NCBI GenBank assembly: GCA_029260015.1
Contig: JAJDEB010000036.1
Location: 124,001 to 188,000 of the forward strand
Reading direction: 5' to 3'
Length of the DNA stretch: 64,000 nucleotides
From: Phycisphaerae bacterium
Lineage (GTDB): Bacteria > Planctomycetota > Phycisphaerae > UBA1845
Under the pieces are notes generated by a model. That model was given only the letters and a program-made list of their open reading frames with translations, ran no database searches and was not told where the DNA came from. The translations under genes were made by a program, and so were the position numbers. Of this stretch, positions 9,045-18,543 are shown one piece after another; position 1 is the stretch's first letter, and each line of letters opens with the position of its first letter.

Positions 9045-11387
9045 CTAAACCGTTTTCTCAAGACGAAGTTGATTTCGCCGCCCTTTGGTCTCGGTTTCAT
9101 AAGTAGAGTACGACGAATAGCTTGTCCCGGTGGGGGCGTCGACGAGAACCGTGCCAAGAAGTTTACCGCCTGCGGCACTTAGGTCGGCATAAGTCTGCAC
9201 AACATCTGCCCGGCGCGAATGCGATGATCGCAGCACCATCAGCGTACCGTCGGCTTGGTTGGCGAGAATGCGGGCGTCTGCAACAGGAAGCACTGGTGGC
9301 CCGTCCATCAAGACGATGTCATATTTCTTCTTCCAACGTTCGATACACGCGGAGAACACACCGTTCGCCAGAATGTCGTGATTGAAGTTTTTCGGCGGTT
9401 CGCCCACCAAGAGAATGTCGAACCCATTGAGGCCCGTCGGAAGAATCGCCTCTTTATCAGTCACCGCACCTTGTAACAACGTGGGCAAACCGAAGAGCGG
9501 TTTCATGTTCAAATGCTGCGACAGCGATGGGCGATAGAAGTCGGCTTCAACCAGCAAAACCTTCTTGCCAAGTTTGGCGAGACTCTTTGCGAGCAAGACG
9601 GACAGGACACTCTTGCCTGTCTGCATCGTCGAACTGGTCACCAATACGCAGCGTTGCCCACTCTTTCCGATTCGCTCCAACAGTGCCGTACGCACCATGC
9701 GGACATGCTGGTTCAGAACCGGCGGAAGCTCACCGTATAAGTTGCACTTTCTAGGCAGCGGTGGAAGCTGCCCCAGGAACGGTACTCGACTGCTCTCATC
9801 AATGTCGCCCGCTTCGCGGATTTTTGAATCAGTCATCACGCGAAGGTACGCAGCCCCGATACCGCACATCAGCGCCCCAAAGAACGCCATCGCGCACATG
9901 AGTGGCCGGCGGTCTGCGTTCGGCTGCTTGGGTTCAATGCCATACGATGCCACAGAAATTCGCCCGGGCGCCTTGTCTTCGAACTCCAAACCCCGCAAGC
10001 GCTCCTTGACCAATCGATACAAATCGCGCTTATCGTCCAAACTTTGCTGCAAGCTCGCCACGGACTTGGCATACTCACCTTTTTCAAGCTGCTCCGCTCG
10101 AACATCCCGGAGTTGCTCATCTAGCAATTCCAATTCACGCTGTTTCTGCGGGACACTGTACTGCAATTCTGCAAGCGTCCGCGGCCCATCGTTTTCTTGT
10201 TCCTTGGTCGCTGCCACCGAAGCAACACCGCTGTCGAGTTCTCTCTGGCGCGTCAGCAAAAGGCTTTGAAGATGACCGACTTCAGCATCCAATGATCGAA
10301 TTCTCGGGTGTGCGTTTCCAAGTTGCTGGCTGGCCATCGTCAGTTCGTGACGCTTGTTCTTAAGTTGAAGATTAAGGCGTTTCCAGTCTTCGTCGGCTGA
10401 GTAGCGAAAAACAGTAACGTCAGTCTTGGTTTCGTGTGTTTGCGCCGATGCCTGACTCGCTTCAAGGGCGGCTAACTCTTCTGCTGCCAAAGTATGCTTG
10501 CGAGCCAGTTTTTCGCGATCCGTCTCAAGGGCCGTTAAGCGTTTGGCGAGTTGTGCCCGGGCGATATCTGGATCGCTCGTACCGATCAGCTTGGAGAATT
10601 CACCAATTTCTTCAACCAATTCGGCAATTTGTTTTTGAAGGTTGATCTCTTCGTCGCGCAGCGTGTCAAACACCAACTGCTCACCTTCTTCGGTGTGCTC
10701 GTCAGTGTATTTGACGTATTCATCAACGATCGCATCCACAAGAACTTTGGTGGCGTGCCCGTTCTTGGTCGTCACGAGTACGTCGATCAACTCGGTGTTT
10801 CGTCGCGGACCGGCATCGACGCAGTCTTTGAGTCGTTCCATATGACTCGGCGGGTCACCACCGAGCAATGTCTGAATGGTTTGCGGCGTCTTCGTATACC
10901 AATCGGACGCCTGAACATCTTCACGCTTCAGAACCGACGAGAGAACGGCTGTCCCTTTCACGATCGAAACCTGCGTGTTGAGGAATTGCCAATAGTATGG
11001 AACCATCCCGTTCTTTTCAGGAACGTCAAAAATGATTTTTGAAATCGTGGGACGAACACGCAACGATGCCATCGCTTCATACTTTGGCGTAACAAACATC
11101 CAGACAGCCGGTATCGCCGTACCGGCCACCAATAAGAATATGGAAAGCATCAACCACTTGTAGCGAAGCAGGTGAAGTGGCGAGAATCCGCCGGCTTGTT
11201 CGCGCGGTCCGGACGAATCCGGCGCGTATGAATCCATGAGTAGATCGTCGCCACGATAAACGGGACCGATCTCAGACCGGCCGGTCGGCTCGACGACAGC
11301 TGGCAGCGACTGATGGGCTGGTCCCAAACCGGATTGACCGGAATCAGGGTACGCACCGCCCGAAGAATCAACGTTGTTTTGATCCAT
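9045..11387 (-). CDS. Polysaccharide co-polymerase/BY-kinase fusion (Wzz plus tyrosine autokinase)
   Basis: The 780-residue protein has a disordered N-terminus, a first membrane helix at about 80-102, a Wzz domain with a long coiled-coil periplasmic part, a second membrane helix near 510, and a cytoplasmic ATPase domain. The Walker A motif is Ser-Ser-Thr-Met-Gln-Thr-Gly-Lys-Ser; the Walker A' segment is Val-Leu-Leu-Val-Glu-Ala-Asp-Phe-Tyr-Arg-Pro; Walker B is Ile-Val-Leu-Met-Asp-Gly-Pro-Pro. A tail with three Tyr in seven residues (near 757-763) would be the autophosphorylation cluster. Family role: control of chain length and export. The start is uncertain between ATGs at 11393 and 11387. 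The second has GAG 7 nt upstream and was chosen. Confidence 0.93.
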   Translation of the reverse strand: MDQNNVDSSGGAYPDSGQSGLGPAHQSLPAVVEPTGRSEIGPVYRGDDLLMDSYAPDSSGPREQAGGFSPLHLLRYKWLMLSIFLLVAGTAIPAVWMFVTPKYEAMASLRVRPTISKIIFDVPEKNGMVPYYWQFLNTQVSIVKGTAVLSSVLKREDVQASDWYTKTPQTIQTLLGGDPPSHMERLKDCVDAGPRRNTELIDVLVTTKNGHATKVLVDAIVDEYVKYTDEHTEEGEQLVFDTLRDEEINLQKQIAELVEEIGEFSKLIGTSDPDIARAQLAKRLTALETDREKLARKHTLAAEELAALEASQASAQTHETKTDVTVFRYSADEDWKRLNLQLKNKRHELTMASQQLGNAHPRIRSLDAEVGHLQSLLLTRQRELDSGVASVAATKEQENDGPRTLAELQYSVPQKQRELELLDEQLRDVRAEQLEKGEYAKSVASLQQSLDDKRDLYRLVKERLRGLEFEDKAPGRISVASYGIEPKQPNADRRPLMCAMAFFGALMCGIGAAYLRVMTDSKIREAGDIDESSRVPFLGQLPPLPRKCNLYGELPPVLNQHVRMVRTALLERIGKSGQRCVLVTSSTMQTGKSVLSVLLAKSLAKLGKKVLLVEADFYRPSLSQHLNMKPLFGLPTLLQGAVTDKEAILPTGLNGFDILLVGEPPKNFNHDILANGVFSACIERWKKKYDIVLMDGPPVLPVADARILANQADGTLMVLRSSHSRRADVVQTYADLSAAGGKLLGTVLVDAPTGTSYSSYSTYETETKGRRNQLRLEKTV

Positions 11388-11582
11388 TCCCATTCTCAAT
11401 CAGCCCGCAATTCGGGCCAGCAATATGCAAACGTCACAATACGACACCATACAGAAGTTTTTGTCATACAATCACTTCCGTCAAGCAAATCGGTCATTGC
11501 TCAAGCCGTATGATGATCTAATCGACCCCGGAGACGTGTTTTCTACGCTCTTTTGGCAGAAATGGTTTGATGCTCCCCCCGA

Positions 11583-11601
11583 GATTCTTGCCCCAAGAAT
11601 C
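11583..11601. repeat. Inverted repeat in the spacer before the BY-kinase gene
   Basis: A perfect 8-bp inverted repeat (GATTCTTG and CAAGAATC) with a 3-nt loop lies in the 295-nt spacer between the pyrophosphorylase-like gene and the kinase gene. There is no T-run on the minus strand, so it is not a convincing terminator. It could be an operator or a small RNA hairpin. Nothing else was recognised in this spacer. Confidence 0.35.
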
Positions 11602-11682
11602 TTATTGTGGCATCGGCATCCGATCCAACGCCCTTCCAGCACCCCAAAACCCCGATCCGAACCTTATGCTTCAGATTCGCGG

Positions 11683-12795
11683 TTATCGGTTACGTCCGTT
11701 GAACCACCCCAGAATTCCACCCCGATTCCTGGAATGGGGTTTGCAGATTGTCCGTCGATGCACTTCGTGATCCGCAACGCGGGCCCCACTCGCGACAATG
11801 CAGTCATCGACAATCGCACCATCGCCAACCACGCCACGATCCCAAATGGCAGATCGCGTTACCACGGCATTGGCGCCAATTTCGCAACCTGCACCGATCG
11901 AGACGGGTCCGACAATCATTGCGCCGGCACCGATGAGCGCCCCCGGTCCAACCCAGATGGGTCCGAGCAACTTCGCCGATTCGGCAACCCGGGCAGATCG
12001 ATGTATCCAGGCATCACCATGTCGCACATGTTCATCGAATTCGGTTTTATGCTTCGACAGTTTTTCTACTGCCCAGCCATTAACCGTCAGATAAGAATTC
12101 AGACACTTGATGCGCGGTGCCACGTCAGTCGGCACACGCAGCACCGACACGGCTTCGCCGCGTTTGTAGAGATCGGAAATCAAGCCTTCTTTGATATCGC
12201 AGAAACCCGTTGTCGCGACATATGAGAGTGACTTGCGATTGAATACATAAATCCCAAGCGGTTCTTCGTCTTCAAGGCGTTGATCCGGTGACGCCTCGTT
12301 ACCGTGAACCACCATCGTCATCGCAGCGCCGCAAGAGCGGTGATGATCGAGCAGCACACTGAGATCGACCTGCGGAACCACGCCGCCCTCGACCACGACG
12401 AATAATTCTTCGTCGCCCTTCTTCGCCGCATCATGCGCACAGCCAGCCGGTCCGCGCGGCATCAGGTCTTCGGTGTAGTCGATGGCAATGTTAAGTCCCT
12501 CACCACTCTTCAAATGGTGCGAGAACAATGCCGTGTTACCGTTTGCACAGACGGTTGCCCGCCCAACACCGTCATGACCGAACCAACTTAGGATGTGACA
12601 GATCAACGGACGCGTCGCCACCGGCAACATGGGGCGCGGCATGATTTGCTCGAGTTCGCAATCCCCATACGACGGACCGCCAGCCAGCACGATTCCGCGA
12701 ATCGATGCTTGCTTGTTGATGCGACCCTCGGGATCTGCGCGCAGTGCGCCGTCCGCAGATTCGCCCAGACTCCGGATGGTTGAGTTATACTCCAC
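11683..12795 (-). CDS. NDP-sugar pyrophosphorylase-like protein with beta-helix C-terminus
   Basis: The 370-residue protein contains an N-terminal nucleotidyltransferase-like fold with Gly-Ile-Val-Leu-Ala-Gly-Gly and a Met-Leu-Pro-Val-Ala-Thr-Arg-Pro-Leu segment. The C-terminal part, from about residue 260, has hexapeptide repeats such as Ile-Gly-Ala-Gly-Ala-Met-Ile-Val-Gly-Pro. The order resembles mannose-1-phosphate guanylyl- and glucose-1-phosphate thymidylyltransferases, but the classic Gly-Thr-Arg-Leu sequence after Ala-Gly-Gly is replaced by Pro-Ser-Tyr-Gly-Asp, so catalysis is uncertain. The GTG start at 12795 is preferred to an ATG at 12834 because GGGAGGT lies 8 nt upstream. It overlaps the heparinase-like gene by 11 nt, suggesting coupling. 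Confidence 0.85.
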   Translation of the reverse strand: MEYNSTIRSLGESADGALRADPEGRINKQASIRGIVLAGGPSYGDCELEQIMPRPMLPVATRPLICHILSWFGHDGVGRATVCANGNTALFSHHLKSGEGLNIAIDYTEDLMPRGPAGCAHDAAKKGDEELFVVVEGGVVPQVDLSVLLDHHRSCGAAMTMVVHGNEASPDQRLEDEEPLGIYVFNRKSLSYVATTGFCDIKEGLISDLYKRGEAVSVLRVPTDVAPRIKCLNSYLTVNGWAVEKLSKHKTEFDEHVRHGDAWIHRSARVAESAKLLGPIWVGPGALIGAGAMIVGPVSIGAGCEIGANAVVTRSAIWDRGVVGDGAIVDDCIVASGARVADHEVHRRTICKPHSRNRGGILGWFNGRNR

Positions 12796-14914
12796 GATGG
12801 GTGACCTCCCTGAATCCCATACCGCCGAGATCATGTCCGCCGATACCAGGTTCGCCCTGTGGAGGAAGTGACTGTTGCCGCACGGGGTTTGCAGGGACCG
12901 CCGCCTTTGCGAGGTTCCGATGCAAGGATATGCGTGTCACCAGGGTTGTGTTACCCGTCCATCGCAGTTGACCCACGATGGTTGGGCAGGGGACTTTTCT
13001 GTGATATCCTCGGCTGACCCAGCCGAAAATGGGGTTTTCCTGACCGCTATAAGCTTTCACGTCGAGACATGAATCCAGCGCCAACTGAATACTGCCAAAC
13101 GGCGTCAATATGGTAGCCGCGTTTTCGCGAATTTCTTCCAATTTGCAGAATTCCGAGAAATGGAAACAAATCTCACCGCGATGCTCGGATTTGCCCGTCA
13201 ATTCATCGGTAATGACCAATTCTCCGCGTGAACCGTCCAGTTCGACGGTCCGGCGATGACCAACCGGATCGTTCAAACGGTTGTATCCGGTGTGCTCGCC
13301 AGTGACCGAACCGCCCGTTTCCGACGGTGACCAAGCCAGGCACTTCGACTCGGCCCGCTCGCCCCAGAGGAAAAGCCCCAACAGTTGCGATTGATCTTCA
13401 CCATCCACGGCAATCGTATTGTGGGCGCGGGAACTCTTAAAATAATCGCGCCACTTGCGGTGTGTGAAATAGTCATAGGTGCCCGGATCAACGAGGACAT
13501 CGTGACCGAACGCACGCAAGGTCAGCGATAGCGCATCGGCGTGACCATGAGCGGCTAAGCTGCCCATGCCCAACTCGGCGCAGTCGAACACGACGCTGAT
13601 TCGATCGTCAGCCGTGTCGCGATGTTTGGAACCGCTTTGAAGCAAGTAGTACTCGGTGTCGGTAAAAGCCTTCGACTCTAACTTGATAACTGACTGACTT
13701 GCATCGACATCGGTTGCAAGCGAATCGGGATTCAGTTGCCAGAATGAACGTTCGTTGTGATCGCCCGCAAGTGCGGTGAAGTCAGATCGATTAAAGATTG
13801 CGCCCGCGACGGATAGCATCGCCAACGCCTGATTCGATCGATCACCTAAATCGAGCACATACCCATCATCGTAATCGCCGTAGAGCGGCAAGTTTCCGCC
13901 ACCTTCAACAAACGCAGCGACAAACTCGAAGCTGCGCTCGATGTAATTCCAATATGCGTCGGAGAATTCATCACCGACGTTGCGACCTACCAAACCGGCG
14001 AGCATGAAGAACTCAAGCACGAAGACGTGGTAACCAAGCGCCTGTTCTTTATTGCCGCCATCAGGATGCGTTTGGTTGGCAATCTCTTCTTCGAGTATCT
14101 GTTTTGCGCGTGATGCCCAGCGATCGGAATCGGCAAATCCATTAAAGTATCGGGCAGCAATGTATGCGCCGGCTGCCTCACCGATGAGGTGATTGTTTGC
14201 AGACGAATAGCGCGAGTAGCTGCGATCAAGACACCATAGATGGCGATGAATCGTCGGGACCAGTGTCTGCCACCGCAGCTGGTTCAACAAACCGGACGGC
14301 TTGATCAACTCCAGCGCCCAAACCCAGTTGATAATGCGAACGCCAAACTCCAGCGGACTGCGCCAGTTCATACCAGTCGGGAACGGACACTGTGCCATCC
14401 AACTGTCGATCTGATCCAAAACGGCGGTTGCGTATTTTGTTTCGCCGGAAACGGCGTACGCCCGAGCCAGCACCACCAAATGTTGATGGCGGTTGGGTTC
14501 CCAAACCAGCTTGCAATCGCCAGCCACCTCAAAATCACGGTAATCGATTCGGGACGCCTTGGTCTTGGGCGAATGCTTTTGGGCGGAATAGTCGTAATTC
14601 CAGTCGATCTGCGGTCCGACGGACAGGTCTACAAGGTCGAAGTATGAGAGTCGCCCCTCGAGCAGCCGGTCGGCTTGCGCGATGAGCCGGACTCTTTGGT
14701 CATCCGAAAAATTGGGCGACGGTGCACTCGGAACGAACCGACTTGCGGTTTCAAACGGCTGATCGCCAACCAGGTTGGCAAAGGTCCGACGGGACTCTCG
14801 CACCGGCGCATAAACACCATCGACGCAGCGCTGCATCACGCTGCCCGACCGCCACCAGATTTCGGCTGGTGACATCGATCGCAAACGACGCCAGTACCAG
14901 TTTGGACTCTGCAA
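12785..14914 (-). CDS. Heparinase II/III family protein
   Basis: The 709-residue protein begins Asn-Trp-Tyr-Trp-Arg-Arg-Leu-Arg-Ser-Met-Ser-Pro-Ala-Glu-Ile, an N-terminus typical of heparinase II/III-like proteins in exopolysaccharide loci. An alpha-helical toroid fills the N-terminal half. The heparinase II/III domain starts near residue 450 at Ala-Ala-His-Gly-His-Ala-Asp-Ala-Leu-Ser, followed by Val-Asp-Pro-Gly-Thr-Tyr-Asp-Tyr and Arg-Ala-His-Asn-Thr-Ile. The family cleaves acidic polysaccharides by beta-elimination. Within export loci it may trim or release the polymer. No signal peptide is seen. The TTG start at 14914 is preferred to a longer frame because AAGGTAGGGG lies just upstream. 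Confidence 0.88.
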   Translation of the reverse strand: MQSPNWYWRRLRSMSPAEIWWRSGSVMQRCVDGVYAPVRESRRTFANLVGDQPFETASRFVPSAPSPNFSDDQRVRLIAQADRLLEGRLSYFDLVDLSVGPQIDWNYDYSAQKHSPKTKASRIDYRDFEVAGDCKLVWEPNRHQHLVVLARAYAVSGETKYATAVLDQIDSWMAQCPFPTGMNWRSPLEFGVRIINWVWALELIKPSGLLNQLRWQTLVPTIHRHLWCLDRSYSRYSSANNHLIGEAAGAYIAARYFNGFADSDRWASRAKQILEEEIANQTHPDGGNKEQALGYHVFVLEFFMLAGLVGRNVGDEFSDAYWNYIERSFEFVAAFVEGGGNLPLYGDYDDGYVLDLGDRSNQALAMLSVAGAIFNRSDFTALAGDHNERSFWQLNPDSLATDVDASQSVIKLESKAFTDTEYYLLQSGSKHRDTADDRISVVFDCAELGMGSLAAHGHADALSLTLRAFGHDVLVDPGTYDYFTHRKWRDYFKSSRAHNTIAVDGEDQSQLLGLFLWGERAESKCLAWSPSETGGSVTGEHTGYNRLNDPVGHRRTVELDGSRGELVITDELTGKSEHRGEICFHFSEFCKLEEIRENAATILTPFGSIQLALDSCLDVKAYSGQENPIFGWVSRGYHRKVPCPTIVGQLRWTGNTTLVTRISLHRNLAKAAVPANPVRQQSLPPQGEPGIGGHDLGGMGFREVTHRGV

Positions 14915-14927
14915 GTGATCCCCTACC

Positions 14928-15152
14928 TTAATACTGCACTGCAAATCTATCGCGTATTGCGTCCAACAGTTCAGGACGCGTTGCCAACAACCACTGCAAA
15001 CGTTGTACGATATCGCACCCGCCATCCGGGGTGATCGTCATGACAGACCGACCATGTTCAACCAGCGCAAACGAACGCGCTATCAAGCCCGCTTCCGTGC
15101 GGTTCACAACCGACGCCATCAGCGAACACAACGTTTCGCGGGCAAATTGCAT
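14928..15152 (-). CDS. Small hypothetical protein at the head of the exopolysaccharide operon
   Basis: This 74-residue frame ends 13 nt before the TTG start of the heparinase-like gene, and its stop codon abuts that gene's ribosome binding site. Residues 35-70 (Val-Met-Thr-Ile-Thr-Pro-Asp, then Leu-Gln-Trp-Leu-Leu-Ala-Thr-Arg-Pro-Glu-Leu-Leu-Asp-Ala-Ile) read like a folded helical protein. No family was recognised and the ribosome binding site is weak, so the start is uncertain. It could also be the end of a leader region. Reality of the gene rests on its position and protein-like composition. Confidence 0.4.
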   Translation of the reverse strand: MQFARETLCSLMASVVNRTEAGLIARSFALVEHGRSVMTITPDGGCDIVQRLQWLLATRPELLDAIRDRFAVQY

Positions 15153-16126
15153 AAGAGTGTCGACGCTCGACGGGGGACGTGCTTCGTCAACTCAATACCA
15201 ACCTACAACAGACGGGAAGCTGCTAACATCTCTCTGGCCCGATAAACACATGATGGCAGCGACGACAGCGCGCCGCCCTTCGCGAATTGCAGACCGGCAC
15301 CAATCTTTCAACTTCGTTGCGCCAACCAACAACTGCAAACGTCTATACCGACCAGCGTCGCAACGCCCCATCAGCGTGTTTTCAAATTGAGCTGGAAACT
15401 GAAATCTAGCGGCCCACAAACGTCTTTAAATCCAATCGCTCGATGTCGAACCCCAATCAACATCGTCGTCTGACGAATTGTTACCAACTCGCAGACATAC
15501 AATCCGGCAATTAGATTTGGACAAGACGTCAAATTGCGTTCAACGAAAATGCGCTAAACGCCACAAGCCCCCATTGATCAATCAACCCCATTACACACAT
15601 CGTTTCACGACATGTTATCAGGACATTGAACTTGAAGTTGACCGGCTCGCTCACAAACTGCGGCGGTCACCCCGATTGCTTCATTTCCACTCCGTCTGAC
15701 TTACGAACAACGTTAACTTTAAAGGATACGACTATTCTGGCCCCAATCAAGTGTCCGCACGATTTCATGCGGATCTAACTTACCAATTTCTTTTTATCAG
15801 TTTGGGTATTCGGGAAGCAAGTATCGATTGCGGCGAATCAGGTGAAGTGGGCTAGCGCGGAGAGCAAGGTGATCCCCACGTGGCACTTTACGATTGTCGG
15901 TCTAATTCGTCTCGCAAGACTTACTTTATTCGGACCAACTGACCAATGAAGTTTTTCAAGCGTGCGGGAGCCACGACTGGCGATTGAATTTCGGCTTGAG
16001 TGCTCAAATCAAGTCCCGATGACTTGCGGTGTCTCGTGGATAAAGTGCCACGGTACCGCGCGACTAAGAGCAGTCGCGCAGTACCGTGGCGTTACTTTGG
16101 ATCAAGTCTATTGATTACGACGGGAC
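15153..16126. other. Intergenic region without a recognised gene; contains a large palindrome
   Basis: This stretch separates the exopolysaccharide operon from the next minus-strand gene. Frames on both strands are short and not protein-like. The part next to 15152 must hold the promoter of the exopolysaccharide operon, but no clear -35/-10 pair was identified. A short palindrome (GTCGA, 3 nt, TCGAC) lies just upstream of the small ORF. The right part holds the palindromic element listed separately and a 12-bp sequence (15879-15890) that recurs inverted at 16041-16052. Confidence 0.6.
15879..16096. repeat. Palindromic REP/MITE-like element
   Basis: Two 19-nt arms, 16047-16065 and 16072-16090, are inverted copies with one mismatch and a 6-nt loop (AAGAGC). 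Outside them AAAGT and ACTTT can extend the stem across a 3-nt bulge. The 12-mer CGTGGCACTTTA at 15879-15890 recurs as its exact reverse complement at 16041-16052. A transcript would fold into a very stable hairpin, but no T-run follows on either strand, so a dispersed repeat is more likely than a simple terminator. A bidirectional attenuator is an alternative. Only copies elsewhere in the genome would tell. Confidence 0.6.
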
Positions 16127-17632
16127 TCAATAGCTGGCGACTGAGGCTCGAACTGCCGGCTCGCTATTGTTCGTGGCCACCGCCCCATCTCTCGAATTCC
16201 GTTTGAACGTCGTCGGTGATTCGAGATGGACCGTCATCAGCGCGTCGCTCTCGAGCAGCCGAAAAACCTCGTGCGGCAGAACCGGGTCAATGTTCGCCGA
16301 CGCCAGAAGCGTTCTGGTCGCCACGCGTTTGACCGGCGAATCGGACTGCATCGTGTTCAGCGCCACGCGGACGTTTTCGATCAATGCCAATTGGGTTCGA
16401 AGGTCTTCGAGTTCGTTGTGATGACCTTCGACTGCCGCCCGCAAACCGACGCGGCCGGGATTGGTTTCAACCGATTGGGCAAATAGCAGATCAGCTCGTT
16501 GCAGCGCCGTTTCGGTTACGCGAATTTCGGCATCGATCGCGCGGGCTTGATCTTGCACCGTCGATTCACCGCCTCCGGGAACAAACAGTTCTTCGCGCAT
16601 TGCCAGCGCCAGCATGTGCAGGCGCAATTCTCGCAACTGTTGCGACACGCGGCGGAATTCGCTCTTGGCGTTGCGCAGACTTTTCTCGTTTTGCACAAAA
16701 CCTTTGTGACTCTTGAAGACGATGGCGCGAAGTTTCTTTCGGCCTTCGAGTCGGGCAATCTCATCGCGAATGCCGGCCCGCAGTTGCACGGTGTCGTCAA
16801 TCAACTGGCTAAGTGATTGCTTCTTCCAGGTGAGTTCTTCCTGGTTGGAGAGCAAAAGCACGCGGCAGACGGCATTGGCGTCGCGGACTTGATTGACGTC
16901 TGACGCAAGGAAGGCGGCCATCGTCGCCGGACGGCCGACGGCGGACTGGGGTTCAAAAATATCGATTGAATCCTGACTGCTGCGACGCTGGGCGAATTCA
17001 CCCCGCGGATCGTGTTGATTTGAAGCCTGACGAACCATTGATTGAAGCTGACTGTCATACTTGTCGAGGGCAGTCAATTGCGATTGAAGCGAGCTTAGCA
17101 AACCCGAATCGTATCGATCACTCTTGCGCTGCAGCTCGAATTCATAGGCAACGCGTCTTCGTTGGTCCGGAACTTCAGATCGCCATTTTCCAAGCGTCTG
17201 CCAGAGTTCGTCGTCGGGATGATGCACTCGGAGGGTTCCGCTGAGGTTGTCTTCAGCTTTGACAAACCTGCACAAGAAAGCGTAATCACCGGGAGCGAGT
17301 GCAAGATCCAAGCCGCGCACCTCGCGCTTGGGAAACGCATCTCCCCAAAGAACGATGCTGGTCGAGTCTGTGGTTAGTGGTGTCAGGTCTTCCACAAATC
17401 CCCTGCCCGATCCTGTGTCCTGAGGCTCGCCACCAACATCGTATTCACTTTCGTATTCAACTCGATCAGCCGCCAATCGTTCATTGGTCGGAGATTGGGT
17501 TTGGGCAACCAACTCCGATTGAGAACTTGGCGGGCTGAAACACACTTTGACGCTTGTGCTTTTCTGATGGCAGCCAAGCAGTCCAATGCCGGAAACGCTA
17601 AGCGCGATGGCACACGGAATCCGCGTTTTCAT
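16127..17632 (-). CDS. Hypothetical lipoprotein with coiled-coil regions
   Basis: The 501-residue protein begins with a lipoprotein signal peptide whose lipobox is Leu-Leu-Gly-Cys (Cys21). Residues 22-95 are hydrophilic and probably disordered. The region around 100-145 looks beta-rich (Leu-Asp-Leu-Ala-Leu-Ala-Pro-Gly-Asp-Tyr-Ala-Phe). From about 170 to 440 the protein is rich in Leu, Gln, Arg and Glu with heptad-like spacing, suggesting coiled coils. The last 40 residues are not hydrophobic. No family was recognised. It is transcribed away from the large secreted protein gene to its right, with about 900 nt between them. Location in the cell envelope is inferred from the lipobox. Confidence 0.85.
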   Translation of the reverse strand: MKTRIPCAIALSVSGIGLLGCHQKSTSVKVCFSPPSSQSELVAQTQSPTNERLAADRVEYESEYDVGGEPQDTGSGRGFVEDLTPLTTDSTSIVLWGDAFPKREVRGLDLALAPGDYAFLCRFVKAEDNLSGTLRVHHPDDELWQTLGKWRSEVPDQRRRVAYEFELQRKSDRYDSGLLSSLQSQLTALDKYDSQLQSMVRQASNQHDPRGEFAQRRSSQDSIDIFEPQSAVGRPATMAAFLASDVNQVRDANAVCRVLLLSNQEELTWKKQSLSQLIDDTVQLRAGIRDEIARLEGRKKLRAIVFKSHKGFVQNEKSLRNAKSEFRRVSQQLRELRLHMLALAMREELFVPGGGESTVQDQARAIDAEIRVTETALQRADLLFAQSVETNPGRVGLRAAVEGHHNELEDLRTQLALIENVRVALNTMQSDSPVKRVATRTLLASANIDPVLPHEVFRLLESDALMTVHLESPTTFKRNSRDGAVATNNSEPAVRASVASY

Positions 17633-18543
17633 TTGATTCTCTCCTCCAGATTGTGTCTGTTTAACCGAGGGTTTGGGAGAATAGCCCGCCTGGGTTCGTC
17701 ACCCAGCGAAGCAAAGATACAAGGCAGCGCACGATTCTCCGTTCGATGTGACTGAACTGTCGAATACGGCTAAGCCGCATGCCAACGAATAAAATAGGCA
17801 ATGTGAATCGACTTTGTGGCTTGACGGGTCTGTATGGATAAAGCGGGCGCGCCTGCACCGGCTCGGACACATTTTGACCCGCGAAGCAACGACATATGCA
17901 GTGTCATGCGGATAGAATTTGGCTGATAGAACCGCAGTTGCAACTCATTTATGACTAAAGCATCAGTTCACCCGCACGAACGCTTCCGAACCATCGATCG
18001 GAAGCATTTTTGAAACAAGTTTGAGATAGGGGCTAGGCGCAGTCCCATAAAATTCGCTACAATCGCGCTGCGGAAAGTAGGGAATCTGACGTAGACGGGC
18101 TATTTTCAATCGGCCCCGATACATGGATTTCAGTGCTGCAATTCCGCATAGGGGAGTAGCGAGAGACACAGCCGGGGTCGGATGTGTTTCTGAGAAGCGT
18201 CGAGAATCATATCCCATCTCTGCTAAGCGTCTAACAACGTGTTCTGTGTCGGTATCGAGAATTCGATCGAATATGCAACGGTCGAAAGCGCCGCGTCAAA
18301 GTTGGCGCAAACCTAGTTCGATTTTGGCGAGTTGATAAACCTAGTGGATTTGTCGCAATGACAAGTCGCGCGGCGACATTGATATGTTGAACATTTGGAT
18401 AGACTAGATTAGCAGAAACAGCAAATAACATTTTTGTAGTTGGTGAAATATTGGATTGGAATCCTGAAGATTTTTTGTGGGCTTTGAGTCGCCGGTCATT
18501 CGGCTTAGGTCCTTCACAAGACGTAATTCGAAAGGGGATGGCT
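17633..18543. other. Divergent intergenic region
   Basis: This 911-nt region lies between a minus-strand lipoprotein gene and a plus-strand secreted protein gene, so it should contain promoters for both. No convincing coding frame or strong consensus promoter was found. It includes one terminator-like hairpin (17982-18010), listed separately. The last 100 nt before the plus-strand gene are AT-richer than their surroundings and may hold that gene's promoter and leader. Confidence 0.55.
17982..18010 (+). terminator. Orphan terminator-like hairpin
   Basis: A perfect 8-bp stem (GCTTCCGA and TCGGAAGC) with an 8-nt loop is followed by ATTTTTG on the plus strand. No plus-strand gene ends nearby, so either a small unannotated transcript ends here or the match is chance. 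Confidence 0.3.

Noticed and set aside
15192-15419. Small minus-strand frame upstream of the exopolysaccharide operon
   Set aside because: Composition is not protein-like, there is no ribosome binding site, and it does not connect with the next gene.
18451-18543. Longer N-terminus for the large secreted protein
   Set aside because: The extra 31 residues precede the signal peptide and have no ribosome binding site, whereas GGGG lies 6 nt before the ATG at 18544.
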